Source: DASRBN01 sp035294305 (GTDB taxonomy: Bacteria; Chloroflexota; Ktedonobacteria; Ktedonobacterales; Ktedonobacteraceae). Taken from it: a stretch of 8,382 bases of DNA. Below the pieces are notes generated by a model, which was given only the letters and a program-made list of their open reading frames with translations, had not been told where the DNA came from and did not search any database. The position numbers and the translations under genes are program-made. Shown piece by piece: positions 1-4,795 of the stretch (position 1 is its first letter; every line of letters starts with the position of its first letter). The stretch lies in assembly GCA_035294305.1 (NCBI GenBank), contig DATGLD010000003.1, positions 1 to 8,382 of the forward strand. Reading direction: 5' to 3'.

Positions 1-1
1 C

Positions 2-55
2 GGCAATGATCAGATTCCCATACACGATGAGATCGAGTTAGAGATGCTGTTGTAG
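2..55 (+). CDS. possible 3' tail of a gene entering from the left
   Basis: The plus-strand frame starting at base 2 is open from the window edge to a TAG at 53-55 and reads GNDQIPIHDEIELEMLL. The acidic, hydrophobic composition looks like an ordinary protein C-terminus, but 17 codons are too few to assign a family and an open frame this short can occur by chance. No other frame here looks better. If real, the gene lies mostly outside the window and runs convergent to hicAB. Confidence 0.2.
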   Translation, partial: GNDQIPIHDEIELEMLL

Positions 56-172
56 AACTTCTTACGCTCCACAATAGCCGGCGGGAGATTGTTAGTATGA
101 GTGGAGAGACAAACGACTTCGGACTGCTGGCGAGAAATGAACCAAGGACCTTTTCTAATCTGTTGCTTGCGA

Positions 173-394
173 TTATGCTGAAAGCGGAATGTCTAAATAT
201 TCCGCCTCGGTCTGAGACTGAGGAAGAGGCAAGTTTTCTTCGCGCATCATCTGAAGATGCTCTTGTAAGGCTTCTTTCATGAGTCGCTCTACCTCTTCTC
301 TGCTATCTGCAACAGCTACACAGCCAGGTACATCAGGGGAGTAAGCGCCATATGTGTTTTCACCTTTTTCAATGATGACCAGGATTCTTGCCAT
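173..394 (-). CDS. hicB: HicB-family antitoxin
   Basis: This 73-residue protein is the presumed antitoxin of a HicAB type II toxin-antitoxin pair: it binds and neutralises the HicA mRNA interferase. The N-terminal half matches the HicB partial RNase H-like fold: strand (ARILVIIEKGENTYGAYS), the family signature SPDVPGCVAVADSREE at about residues 19-34, then an amphipathic helix (EEVERLMKEALQEHLQMM). No C-terminal helix-turn-helix or ribbon-helix-helix domain follows, so it belongs to the short HicB class and its ability to bind DNA is unclear. The ATG begins one base after the hicA stop (TGA-G-ATG), with an AGAGGA Shine-Dalgarno inside the hicA end, so the two are translationally coupled. The order toxin then antitoxin is typical for hicAB. 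Family assignment is firm; activity is inferred. Confidence 0.88.
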   Translation of the reverse strand: MARILVIIEKGENTYGAYSPDVPGCVAVADSREEVERLMKEALQEHLQMMREENLPLPQSQTEAEYLDIPLSA

Positions 395-395
395 C

Positions 396-590
396 TCAAT
401 CCTCTTTTCCTATCTGGGCTTGTTTAAAGACACTGAGCAATGTTCCAGGTGGCATATCCTTTCCAGGATGTCCAGATATCGTTACTATTCCCTTTTTGCT
501 TGGATGCTTATAATGTCTATGATCTCCACGTATCCGCGCAAGATACCAACCATCAGCTTCTATGCGCTTGATAACATCACGTACTTTCAC
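396..590 (-). CDS. hicA: HicA-family mRNA interferase toxin
   Basis: A small basic protein of 64 residues with the HicA double-stranded-RNA-binding-like fold. It would cleave mRNA independently of the ribosome when not bound by HicB. Visible signatures: KVRDVIKRIEADGWYLAR at the N-terminus, then RGDHRHYKHP, where His24 sits at the position of the catalytic histidine (family usually GSHxxY; here Asp replaces Ser), then GIVTISGHPGKDMPPGTL and the closing helix LLSVFKQAQI. I chose the GTG at 588-590 because family members begin M-K-V-R-D and a GAGG lies 8 bases upstream; an in-frame TTG at 621-623 would add 11 residues without family similarity. It is followed after one base by hicB. No strong promoter hexamers are visible upstream. 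Confidence 0.87.
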   Translation of the reverse strand: MKVRDVIKRIEADGWYLARIRGDHRHYKHPSKKGIVTISGHPGKDMPPGTLLSVFKQAQIGKED

Positions 591-876
591 ACAAACGGCC
601 TCGTTTCTTCCGTCCTTCCTCAAGGAGTATACTACATGTATAGAAAATGCGCTAGAGAGGTTTGGTTAACGTCAAATAGACAGGATAAGCTCTGTGCAGT
701 ATCTCTGGACTGAATCTGGTGGCCATGCCGAATGAGTGAACTACACAGAATCCAGCCCAGAGTATACTTGACATACTTACATCAGGCGTTTAAAGCTGAT
801 GAAGGCTTATCTAAGTTGCTTCTAAGTTGCTCCTGGTCTTACTCGCGAAGGTCACTTACAAGATCACGAGATGTAT

Positions 877-1869
877 TCAAACCGCCCCGGAGCAGTAATC
901 AGGCAATGGGCCGGTGAACTTGTCGGAGTGAATCAGTTGCGCCAGGCAGCGCAGCCCCTCTACCAGCCGTGGGCCAGGATGTTGCATGATATTGACGTTG
1001 ATGCGGTACACGTGGTGTAGTTTGACTGCGTCAATGTTGCCCCAGTTGGGCCGCTGGTAGACTAGCGCGGGATTGCCGCCGTAGGCGGGGTCTTCAGTAA
1101 GAATGATAAACTGGGGATTGGCGGCGATAATGGCTTCATCCGTCACCTGCGGGTAGCCGCTGTTAGTACTGTCGTCATGGAAGATGTTAATGCCATTGGC
1201 ATCTTGCAGCAGTTCATCGCCAAATGAGCCACCGCCAAAGACGTAGGGTTTTCCTGGCGTGCTATCATCTACTTCGAGCAGCACTCGTGGAGCAGTAGTA
1301 CCTGCCACTGCCGTCTTAATGGCCTGAATTTGCTGCTGTAGTTGATTCACGAGTGCCTGGGCTGTGTTCTCGGTGAATGTCAGACGGCCCACAAGCAGGA
1401 TTTGTTGCAGCGATTGAGAGAAATTGGAGAGCGGCAGATCGACAACGTGCAGGCCGGCGTTCGCGAGCTGGGAATCGTAATCTTTCGTCTCTCCACCATA
1501 GCTGAGTACCAGGTCGGGTTTGAGCGCGATAATCTGCTCGATATTGTATTTTCCGTTCGCGTCTGATACCTTTGGCAGCGACGCCAGCGCCGGTGGATAG
1601 CTCGTATAGTAGTCCACTCCAACCACGCGATCTTGTAAATGCAGCGCCCCCAGTATCTCACTGGTGCTTGGCAGGAGTGAAACAATGCGCTTGGGAGCAG
1701 TCTGCGGAAAGACAATCGGCGTACCATAGTAATCAAGCGCCGGCGTAGGAGTTGGACTTGCCTGCGAACCGCTCGTTGTCGCTGTTCCCGAACCGCATGC
1801 GGTAAACAGGATGCAGAGCCAGCAGAGCAACAAAAGGGACAATCGGAAGCTGAAAGGGCGGGAAAACAT
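877..1869 (-). CDS. btuF: BtuF-type cobalamin/cobinamide-binding lipoprotein
   Basis: Solute-binding protein of a B12-type ABC importer, 330 residues, expected to be lipid-anchored on the outer face of the membrane. It starts with a basic n-region, a hydrophobic core (LSLLLLCWLCILFTA) and a lipobox LFTAC with Cys25 as acylation site. A Ser/Thr/Pro-rich tether follows (26-45). The class III periplasmic-binding fold begins at KRIVSLLPSTSEILGALHL (60-78) and continues with VVGVDYYTSYPP, NIEQIIALKPDLVLSYGG and LLEVDDSTPGKPYVFGGGSFGDELL, all typical of BtuF/FhuD-like proteins. Iron-siderophore binding is possible from the fold alone, but the cobalamin riboswitch directly upstream and the cobU/S/C/T neighbours argue for corrinoids. 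A GGAGG lies 10 bases before the ATG and can be sequestered (see leader). No btuC or btuD follows; the gene is alone on its transcript in this window. Confidence 0.9.
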   Translation of the reverse strand: MFSRPFSFRLSLLLLCWLCILFTACGSGTATTSGSQASPTPTPALDYYGTPIVFPQTAPKRIVSLLPSTSEILGALHLQDRVVGVDYYTSYPPALASLPKVSDANGKYNIEQIIALKPDLVLSYGGETKDYDSQLANAGLHVVDLPLSNFSQSLQQILLVGRLTFTENTAQALVNQLQQQIQAIKTAVAGTTAPRVLLEVDDSTPGKPYVFGGGSFGDELLQDANGINIFHDDSTNSGYPQVTDEAIIAANPQFIILTEDPAYGGNPALVYQRPNWGNIDAVKLHHVYRINVNIMQHPGPRLVEGLRCLAQLIHSDKFTGPLPDYCSGAV

Positions 1870-1878
1870 CGAGTTGTA

Positions 1879-1922
1879 ACCTCCAAATTACAACGCTCGT
1901 TGTCTCTCGCGGTTTTGGAGGT
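1879..1922 (-). promoter_or_regulatory. btuF expression platform: Shine-Dalgarno/anti-Shine-Dalgarno hairpin
   Basis: In the btuF mRNA leader, ACCTCCAAA (1922-1914) is exactly complementary to TTTGGAGGT (1887-1879), which contains the btuF Shine-Dalgarno GGAGG (1884-1880). A smaller hairpin ACAACG-AG-CGTTGT (1903-1890) nests inside this stem. An exclusive alternative pairs GTTGTAA (1894-1888) with TTACAAC (1879-1873) and places TTTGGAGG in an 8-base loop. There is no U-run, so translational rather than terminator control is inferred. Confidence 0.6.
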
Positions 1923-2034
1923 CAACCAGGGGCCCATACAGGCGCCTGCAATCAAGTATCGAATCTCTTCACGGTGGCTGTAGATAGCGCCCTGGCAGCT
2001 CGCTCCTCTTACGCGAAGGATCGTGAGCATAGCT

Positions 2035-2222
2035 CACCGGGCAGGTCTCCTGGCTTCTGGCTTCAATCGTCGCTCATCCTGCCTTCCCATTCCATTGCGG
2101 AACAGTGGCTTGATCTCTTTTCTAAGAGAGGATGAGCAACTCACCAGTTACAGTAGCGCGTGAGACTGCGCCGGAATTGCACCGGCCTTCCCTATTCTGC
2201 CTCTAACTCAGGCCACCCGGTG
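2035..2222 (-). promoter_or_regulatory. cobalamin riboswitch aptamer upstream of btuF
   Basis: Read on the minus strand, this stretch carries the conserved landmarks of the cobalamin riboswitch family (Rfam Cobalamin, AdoCbl class architecture) in the right order: closing stem P1 formed by CACCGGG (2222-2216) and CCCGGTG (2041-2035); GCCGGTGCAATTCCGGC (2186-2170), containing the conserved GGTGCAAxTCC; GCTACTGTAAC; a variable arm TCTCTT..AAGAGA; AAGCCACTG (within 2112-2103); GGGAAGGC (about 2088-2081); and the B12 box AGCCAGGAGACCTGCC (2055-2040). The aptamer begins about 14 bases after the predicted transcription start and lies 165 bases before the btuF ATG. Ligand binding is inferred from conservation; it should repress BtuF synthesis when B12 is plentiful. 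Confidence 0.95.
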
Positions 2223-2242
2223 GGAACAAAAGTTATGCTGGT

Positions 2243-2272
2243 AATATACGCACGGTGCAGCGTCGATGTCAA
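2243..2272 (-). promoter_or_regulatory. sigma70-type promoter for the riboswitch-btuF transcript
   Basis: TTGACA (2272-2267), an 18-base spacer and TATATT (2248-2243) form a near-consensus housekeeping promoter immediately after the cobU stop codon. The predicted start, near 2235, is just upstream of the riboswitch P1 stem. It gives btuF its own transcript independent of the cobC-cobS-cobU operon. Confidence 0.75.
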
Positions 2273-2276
2273 CGGC

Positions 2277-2903
2277 TCACAGCATAGCTTCCTGGTGCAG
2301 CCTCTTGATATCTACCGCCAGACCTGCCACCATCAGGTAGACGCGATCAGCGGCCCTGGCCAGTCGCTGATTGACGTAGCCAAGCGTATCGCGGTAGATT
2401 CGTCCGAGCGGGTAAGCCGGGACGATGCCAAGCCCAACCTCGTTGGAGACGAGGATGAGCGTTTTGCCCGCCTGCGCGTTCTGGATAGTAGCGATCAGCT
2501 CCTCGATGTGTTGCATAGACTGTTCATCGAACAGGCTGCTCGTGATACGCTCTTCCTCGTTTCCCTGAACTTCATGCCCGTTCTCTCCTGGCTGCTGCAA
2601 CAATATATTTGACAACCAGAGCGTCACGCATTCCAGAATCGCCACATCCGCCAACTTATATGCCTGCCATAGCGCTCCGGCCAGGTCAAGCGGTTCCTCG
2701 ATTGTAAGCCATTCCTGAGGACGAGATGCGCGGTGGCGCGTAATTCGCTCGCGCATCTCGTCGTCACCGCTTGTAGCAGTGGCGATGAAGGCGACGGTTT
2801 TGCCACTGCCGGCAGCCAGGCGTTCCGCGAACGCACTCTTACCACTGCGCGCGCCTCCCAGTATCAATATCAATCGCGGGGGAATGTTGTTTTCGGAAGA
2901 CAT
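2277..2903 (-). CDS. cobU: adenosylcobinamide kinase / adenosylcobinamide-phosphate guanylyltransferase
   Basis: Bifunctional CobU of 208 residues. It phosphorylates adenosylcobinamide and then transfers GMP from GTP to give adenosylcobinamide-GDP, the substrate of CobS. The Walker A loop is GGARSGKS (16-23). ATATSGDDEMRERITRHRASRP follows, in which His57 corresponds to the guanylylated histidine of the Salmonella enzyme (His46) as I align it. ECVTLWLSNIL (91-101) and LVSNEVGLGIVP (151-162) are further family signatures, and the C-terminal RDTLGYVNQRLARAADRVYLMVAGLAVDIK closes the domain. A Gln/Glu/Asn-rich stretch at 103-120 makes it somewhat longer than the Salmonella protein. The ATG has AGGAG about 11 bases upstream. 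It lies 221 bases after cobS with a MITE-like element between them. Confidence 0.95.
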   Translation of the reverse strand: MSSENNIPPRLILILGGARSGKSAFAERLAAGSGKTVAFIATATSGDDEMRERITRHRASRPQEWLTIEEPLDLAGALWQAYKLADVAILECVTLWLSNILLQQPGENGHEVQGNEEERITSSLFDEQSMQHIEELIATIQNAQAGKTLILVSNEVGLGIVPAYPLGRIYRDTLGYVNQRLARAADRVYLMVAGLAVDIKRLHQEAML

Positions 2904-2951
2904 GCTGAAATTTTCTCCTGTCTATGGTTCCAGTAGCCCCACCCTGTGCGC

Positions 2952-3104
2952 GATAATAGACCTGAACAAATGAGCTTAGGAATCCTGCAACGGCGTTCCG
3001 TAGGGCCAGCGGCTTGTCCCTGTCCTTGCCGGGGTGTGTAGGACAGGGACAAGCCGCTGGCCCTACACGTGGATTTCCTCACTATTTTATTCAAGTCTAT
3101 TATC
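2952..3104. repeat. MITE-like element with long inverted repeats between cobS and cobU
   Basis: The core is a perfect 27-bp inverted repeat (3000-3026 and 3040-3066) around a 13-base loop; the arms contain CCAGCGGCTTGTCCC and its complement. Outside it, GATAATAGACCTGAACAAA (2952-2970) is repeated in inverted orientation at 3104-3086 with 17 of 19 bases matching, so the symmetry spans about 153 bp. It encodes nothing. This is the shape of a non-autonomous miniature transposable element or large palindromic repeat. In RNA it would form a very stable hairpin in the cobS-cobU intercistronic region. No clear target duplication was seen. Confidence 0.7.
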
Positions 3105-3124
3105 AGTTCCTACTGCTCTCATAC

Positions 3125-3928
3125 TTATGCTCGCAGCATGACCAGCAGTAGCAGGGCCATGATCTCCGCCACTTCCTCGATAGCACCATAGGTGTCGCCT
3201 GTCAGCCCTCCGATGCTCTGAGTAATCCAGAAGCCCAGGAGCAGCACTGTGATGTTTACTGCCACCCAGACGATCAGCCCCAACAATTGACCCACTATGA
3301 GTACGATGACAAACGAGATGATACCTGCCAGCAGCAGGCGCCTGCCGGTAATCGCCTGGTGGTACGCAGCGCCTAAACCCGTTGGACGCGCGCTGGGAAA
3401 AAGGCCCAGCGCCACGACCATTGCCCAGCGTGCCGAGGGTAGCGCTATCAATAGCACCATAGGAAGCGCGGATAATCTTACACTGGTCAGCAGCGCGAAT
3501 TTGAGCAGCAGAATACATATTGCGGCCAGTACGCCAAAACTACCTACGCGACTATCACGCATGATCTCCAGTTTGCGCTCGCGCGTCCTGCCACCAAAAA
3601 GTCCATCGCATGTATCCATCAGTCCATCCAGGTGCAATCCGCCGGTGAGGATTACCAGGGCGACAACCAGCAGCGCCGCCAGAACAAGTCGCGGGACGCG
3701 TGGAGCGGGTGGCAACGTTAGCAACGAGAGGATCAACGCCAGCAGCAGTCCCACGACTGGAAAGTATTCACAGCCGGTCACGACCTGTGGTTTGCCCTTA
3801 TCCTTCTCGAAAAGCTCGCTACTTCCCGGCACAGGCAGCAGAGAAAGGAAGCGCACAGCAGCCGCAAATTCTCTATACTGGCTCAGAAGCACACGTTTGA
3901 TACGCTGTAGAGGATGCTGGTTATCCAT
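3125..3928 (-). CDS. cobS: adenosylcobinamide-GDP ribazoletransferase (cobalamin synthase)
   Basis: Integral membrane enzyme of 267 residues that joins adenosylcobinamide-GDP to alpha-ribazole (or its 5'-phosphate), the last joining step of cobamide synthesis. Family motifs are all present: FLSLLPVPG near the N-terminus; GGLHLDGLMDTCDGLFGG (96-113), whose acidic residues are the presumed metal/diphosphate site; LEIMRDSRVGSFG (120-132); and GGLTGDTYGAIEE (240-252). Between them are several hydrophobic segments (about 56-73, 80-96, 131-150, 155-176, 198-238 and 253-266), consistent with a polytopic protein. The ATG lies 19 bases after the cobC stop, preceded by a weak purine-rich site, so it is likely co-transcribed with cobC. 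Length is normal for the family. Confidence 0.95.
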   Translation of the reverse strand: MDNQHPLQRIKRVLLSQYREFAAAVRFLSLLPVPGSSELFEKDKGKPQVVTGCEYFPVVGLLLALILSLLTLPPAPRVPRLVLAALLVVALVILTGGLHLDGLMDTCDGLFGGRTRERKLEIMRDSRVGSFGVLAAICILLLKFALLTSVRLSALPMVLLIALPSARWAMVVALGLFPSARPTGLGAAYHQAITGRRLLLAGIISFVIVLIVGQLLGLIVWVAVNITVLLLGFWITQSIGGLTGDTYGAIEEVAEIMALLLLVMLRA

Positions 3929-3947
3929 GCCTATCTCGTTTTTCGCG

Positions 3948-4646
3948 CTATGACCTTATAGTAAACGGAGCTTGAACGTTCAGCAAGGCAAGTATCGCCC
4001 GTGGTTCAGATTCTTCGCTGCGCTCAGAATGACATGACCCCTGGCCATTATGACTGCGAGGCATGTCATTCTTCGCTGCGCTCAGAATCCCTGAACCGGG
4101 CGGGAGATCAATGGCGCTGATTGAGCCGGGATCGAGCCGTAATTGCCACTGGCGCGATAGCGACATTCCCAGCAGGCTGCATAGCAGTATACGCAGCGGA
4201 CCACCGTGGCTAACAATCACTATATCGCCTGCCGGTGATGCATTGTCATGCAGCATAGCTGATAGCGCATCTGTTACTCGTTGCTTCAAATGAAGCAGTG
4301 ATTCGCCATGAGGGGGAGCATGATGTTCGGGATCGGTAAAGAACGCAAGGTGGTCTTTGAATTGTTCCACAATCTGCGTGTAGGTGAGCCCTTCCCACGC
4401 GCCAAAGTCCATTTCGCGCCACGCGGCAGATACCTTGATCTGTACCACCTGAGTTCTTCGGCCTGCGATGATCTCTGCTGTCTCACGCGCCCTCAGCAGG
4501 TCGCTGGTGTAAATAGCGGCAATGCTCGCTTGCTGTAACTGTTCCGCAACCCAGAGGGCCTGTTGCCGTCCCTGTGCCGCAAGCGGAATATCGCTATGGC
4601 CGCAGTACCTTTGCTGTAAGTTCCACCCGGTGAGTCCATGCCTCAC
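3948..4646 (-). CDS. cobC: histidine phosphatase, alpha-ribazole phosphatase type, with aberrant start and repeat-derived insert
   Basis: CobC would dephosphorylate alpha-ribazole-5'-phosphate or the cobamide phosphate. The histidine phosphatase residues are present: RHG at 2-4 (His3 is the phosphorylated residue), then YCGHSDIPL, SDLLRARETAEII (49-60), Glu78 in REMDFGAWEG, and VSHGG with His147. The coordinates use the first canonical start, a GTG at 4646-4644. However, the codons just upstream in frame read QEVRRLWLV, the expected first beta-strand before RHG, and contain no ATG, GTG or TTG. The real protein therefore probably starts earlier through a frameshift or rare start, or the gene is damaged. 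Residues 184-215 are encoded by a palindromic repeat inserted in frame; the tail AILALLN after it resembles the usual C-terminus. First gene of cobC-cobS-cobU. The phosphatase family is certain; the cobamide role is inferred from context. Confidence 0.85.
   Translation of the reverse strand: MRHGLTGWNLQQRYCGHSDIPLAAQGRQQALWVAEQLQQASIAAIYTSDLLRARETAEIIAGRRTQVVQIKVSAAWREMDFGAWEGLTYTQIVEQFKDHLAFFTDPEHHAPPHGESLLHLKQRVTDALSAMLHDNASPAGDIVIVSHGGPLRILLCSLLGMSLSRQWQLRLDPGSISAIDLPPGSGILSAAKNDMPRSHNGQGSCHSERSEESEPRAILALLNVQAPFTIRS
4003..4097. repeat. palindromic repeat element inside cobC (SERSEES-type repeat)
   Basis: A 95-bp unit is bounded by inverted GGTTCAG (4003-4009) and CTGAACC (4091-4097). It holds two identical 21-bp direct copies (4010-4030 and 4068-4088) containing TTCTTCGCTGCGCTCAGAA. 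Between these copies an 11-bp inverted pair, AGAATGACATG (4026-4036) and CATGTCATTCT (4062-4072), adds further symmetry. Translated on the minus strand it yields GILSAAKNDMP and CHSERSEESE, peptides I recognise as typical products of this widespread repeat. It lies wholly inside the cobC reading frame and leaves it open. Confidence 0.75.
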
Positions 4647-4714
4647 GAGCCACAGGCGGCGGACTTCCTGCCCATCGCCTCCTTGTCTTGCTGAAATGTT
4701 TTATCGCTCCTCAT
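4643..4714 (-). other. short upstream ORF overlapping the cobC GTG
   Basis: This 23-codon frame starts with ATG at 4714-4712, preceded by AGGA with a 5-base spacer, the best ribosome site in the cobC leader. It begins MRSDKTFQQDKEAMGRK and ends in a TGA (4645-4643) that overlaps the cobC GTG as GTGA. It may be a leader peptide coupled to cobC, or more likely the true cobC N-terminus separated by a one-base shift: one extra A after AGG at about 4666-4669 would give MGRKVRRLWLVRHG in one frame. Confidence 0.4.
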
Positions 4715-4725
4715 CTTTTTCCTGC

Positions 4726-4755
4726 TGGACTTCTACCGGCAAGCCATTATAGAAT
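4726..4755 (+). promoter_or_regulatory. possible cobT promoter
   Basis: TGGACT (4726-4731), an 18-base spacer and TAGAAT (4750-4755) match sigma70 hexamers at 4 of 6 and 5 of 6 positions. The -10 overlaps the -10 of the opposing cobC promoter by two bases, so the two would compete for polymerase. The predicted start, near 4762, leaves about 34 bases before the cobT ATG. Weak call. Confidence 0.3.
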
Positions 4756-4774
4756 GCACAGGGATATGTGTCAA
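4746..4774 (-). promoter_or_regulatory. consensus sigma70 promoter for cobC-cobS-cobU
   Basis: TTGACA (4774-4769), exactly 17 bases, then TATAAT (4751-4746): both hexamers are perfect consensus. The predicted start, near 4739, leaves a short leader before the ATG at 4714. No riboswitch lies between this promoter and cobC, so the biosynthetic operon appears constitutive while btuF is B12-controlled. Confidence 0.85.
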
Positions 4775-4795
4775 CGAAATAAGGATAACAACCGT

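Noticed and set aside
97..282. 61-codon plus-strand ORF with a GGGAGA ribosome-like site
   Set aside because: Its second half is antisense to hicB, and the first half shows no family signature; the site alone is not enough.
780..801. CATCAG/CTGATG hairpin as btuF terminator
   Set aside because: Only 6 bp with a 10-base A/T-rich loop and no T-run on either strand; terminator function is unsupported.
1380..2030. 216-codon minus-strand open frame overlapping btuF and its leader
   Set aside because: It runs in another frame of btuF and through the riboswitch leader, is rich in Arg, Cys and Ser with no domain pattern; btuF itself has lipobox and family motifs.
2160..2612. 150-codon plus-strand ORF across the riboswitch and cobU
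   Set aside because: Antisense to cobU and to the aptamer; composition is that of a shadow frame.
3000..3066. Long hairpin as an intrinsic terminator after cobS
   Set aside because: The stem is far longer than usual for a terminator, no T-run follows on either strand, and outer inverted repeats make a mobile-type repeat more likely.
4003..4097. CRISPR-like pair of 21-bp direct repeats
   Set aside because: Only two copies, flanked by inverted ends, inside a coding frame and with a symmetric spacer; it is a palindromic repeat element, not an array.
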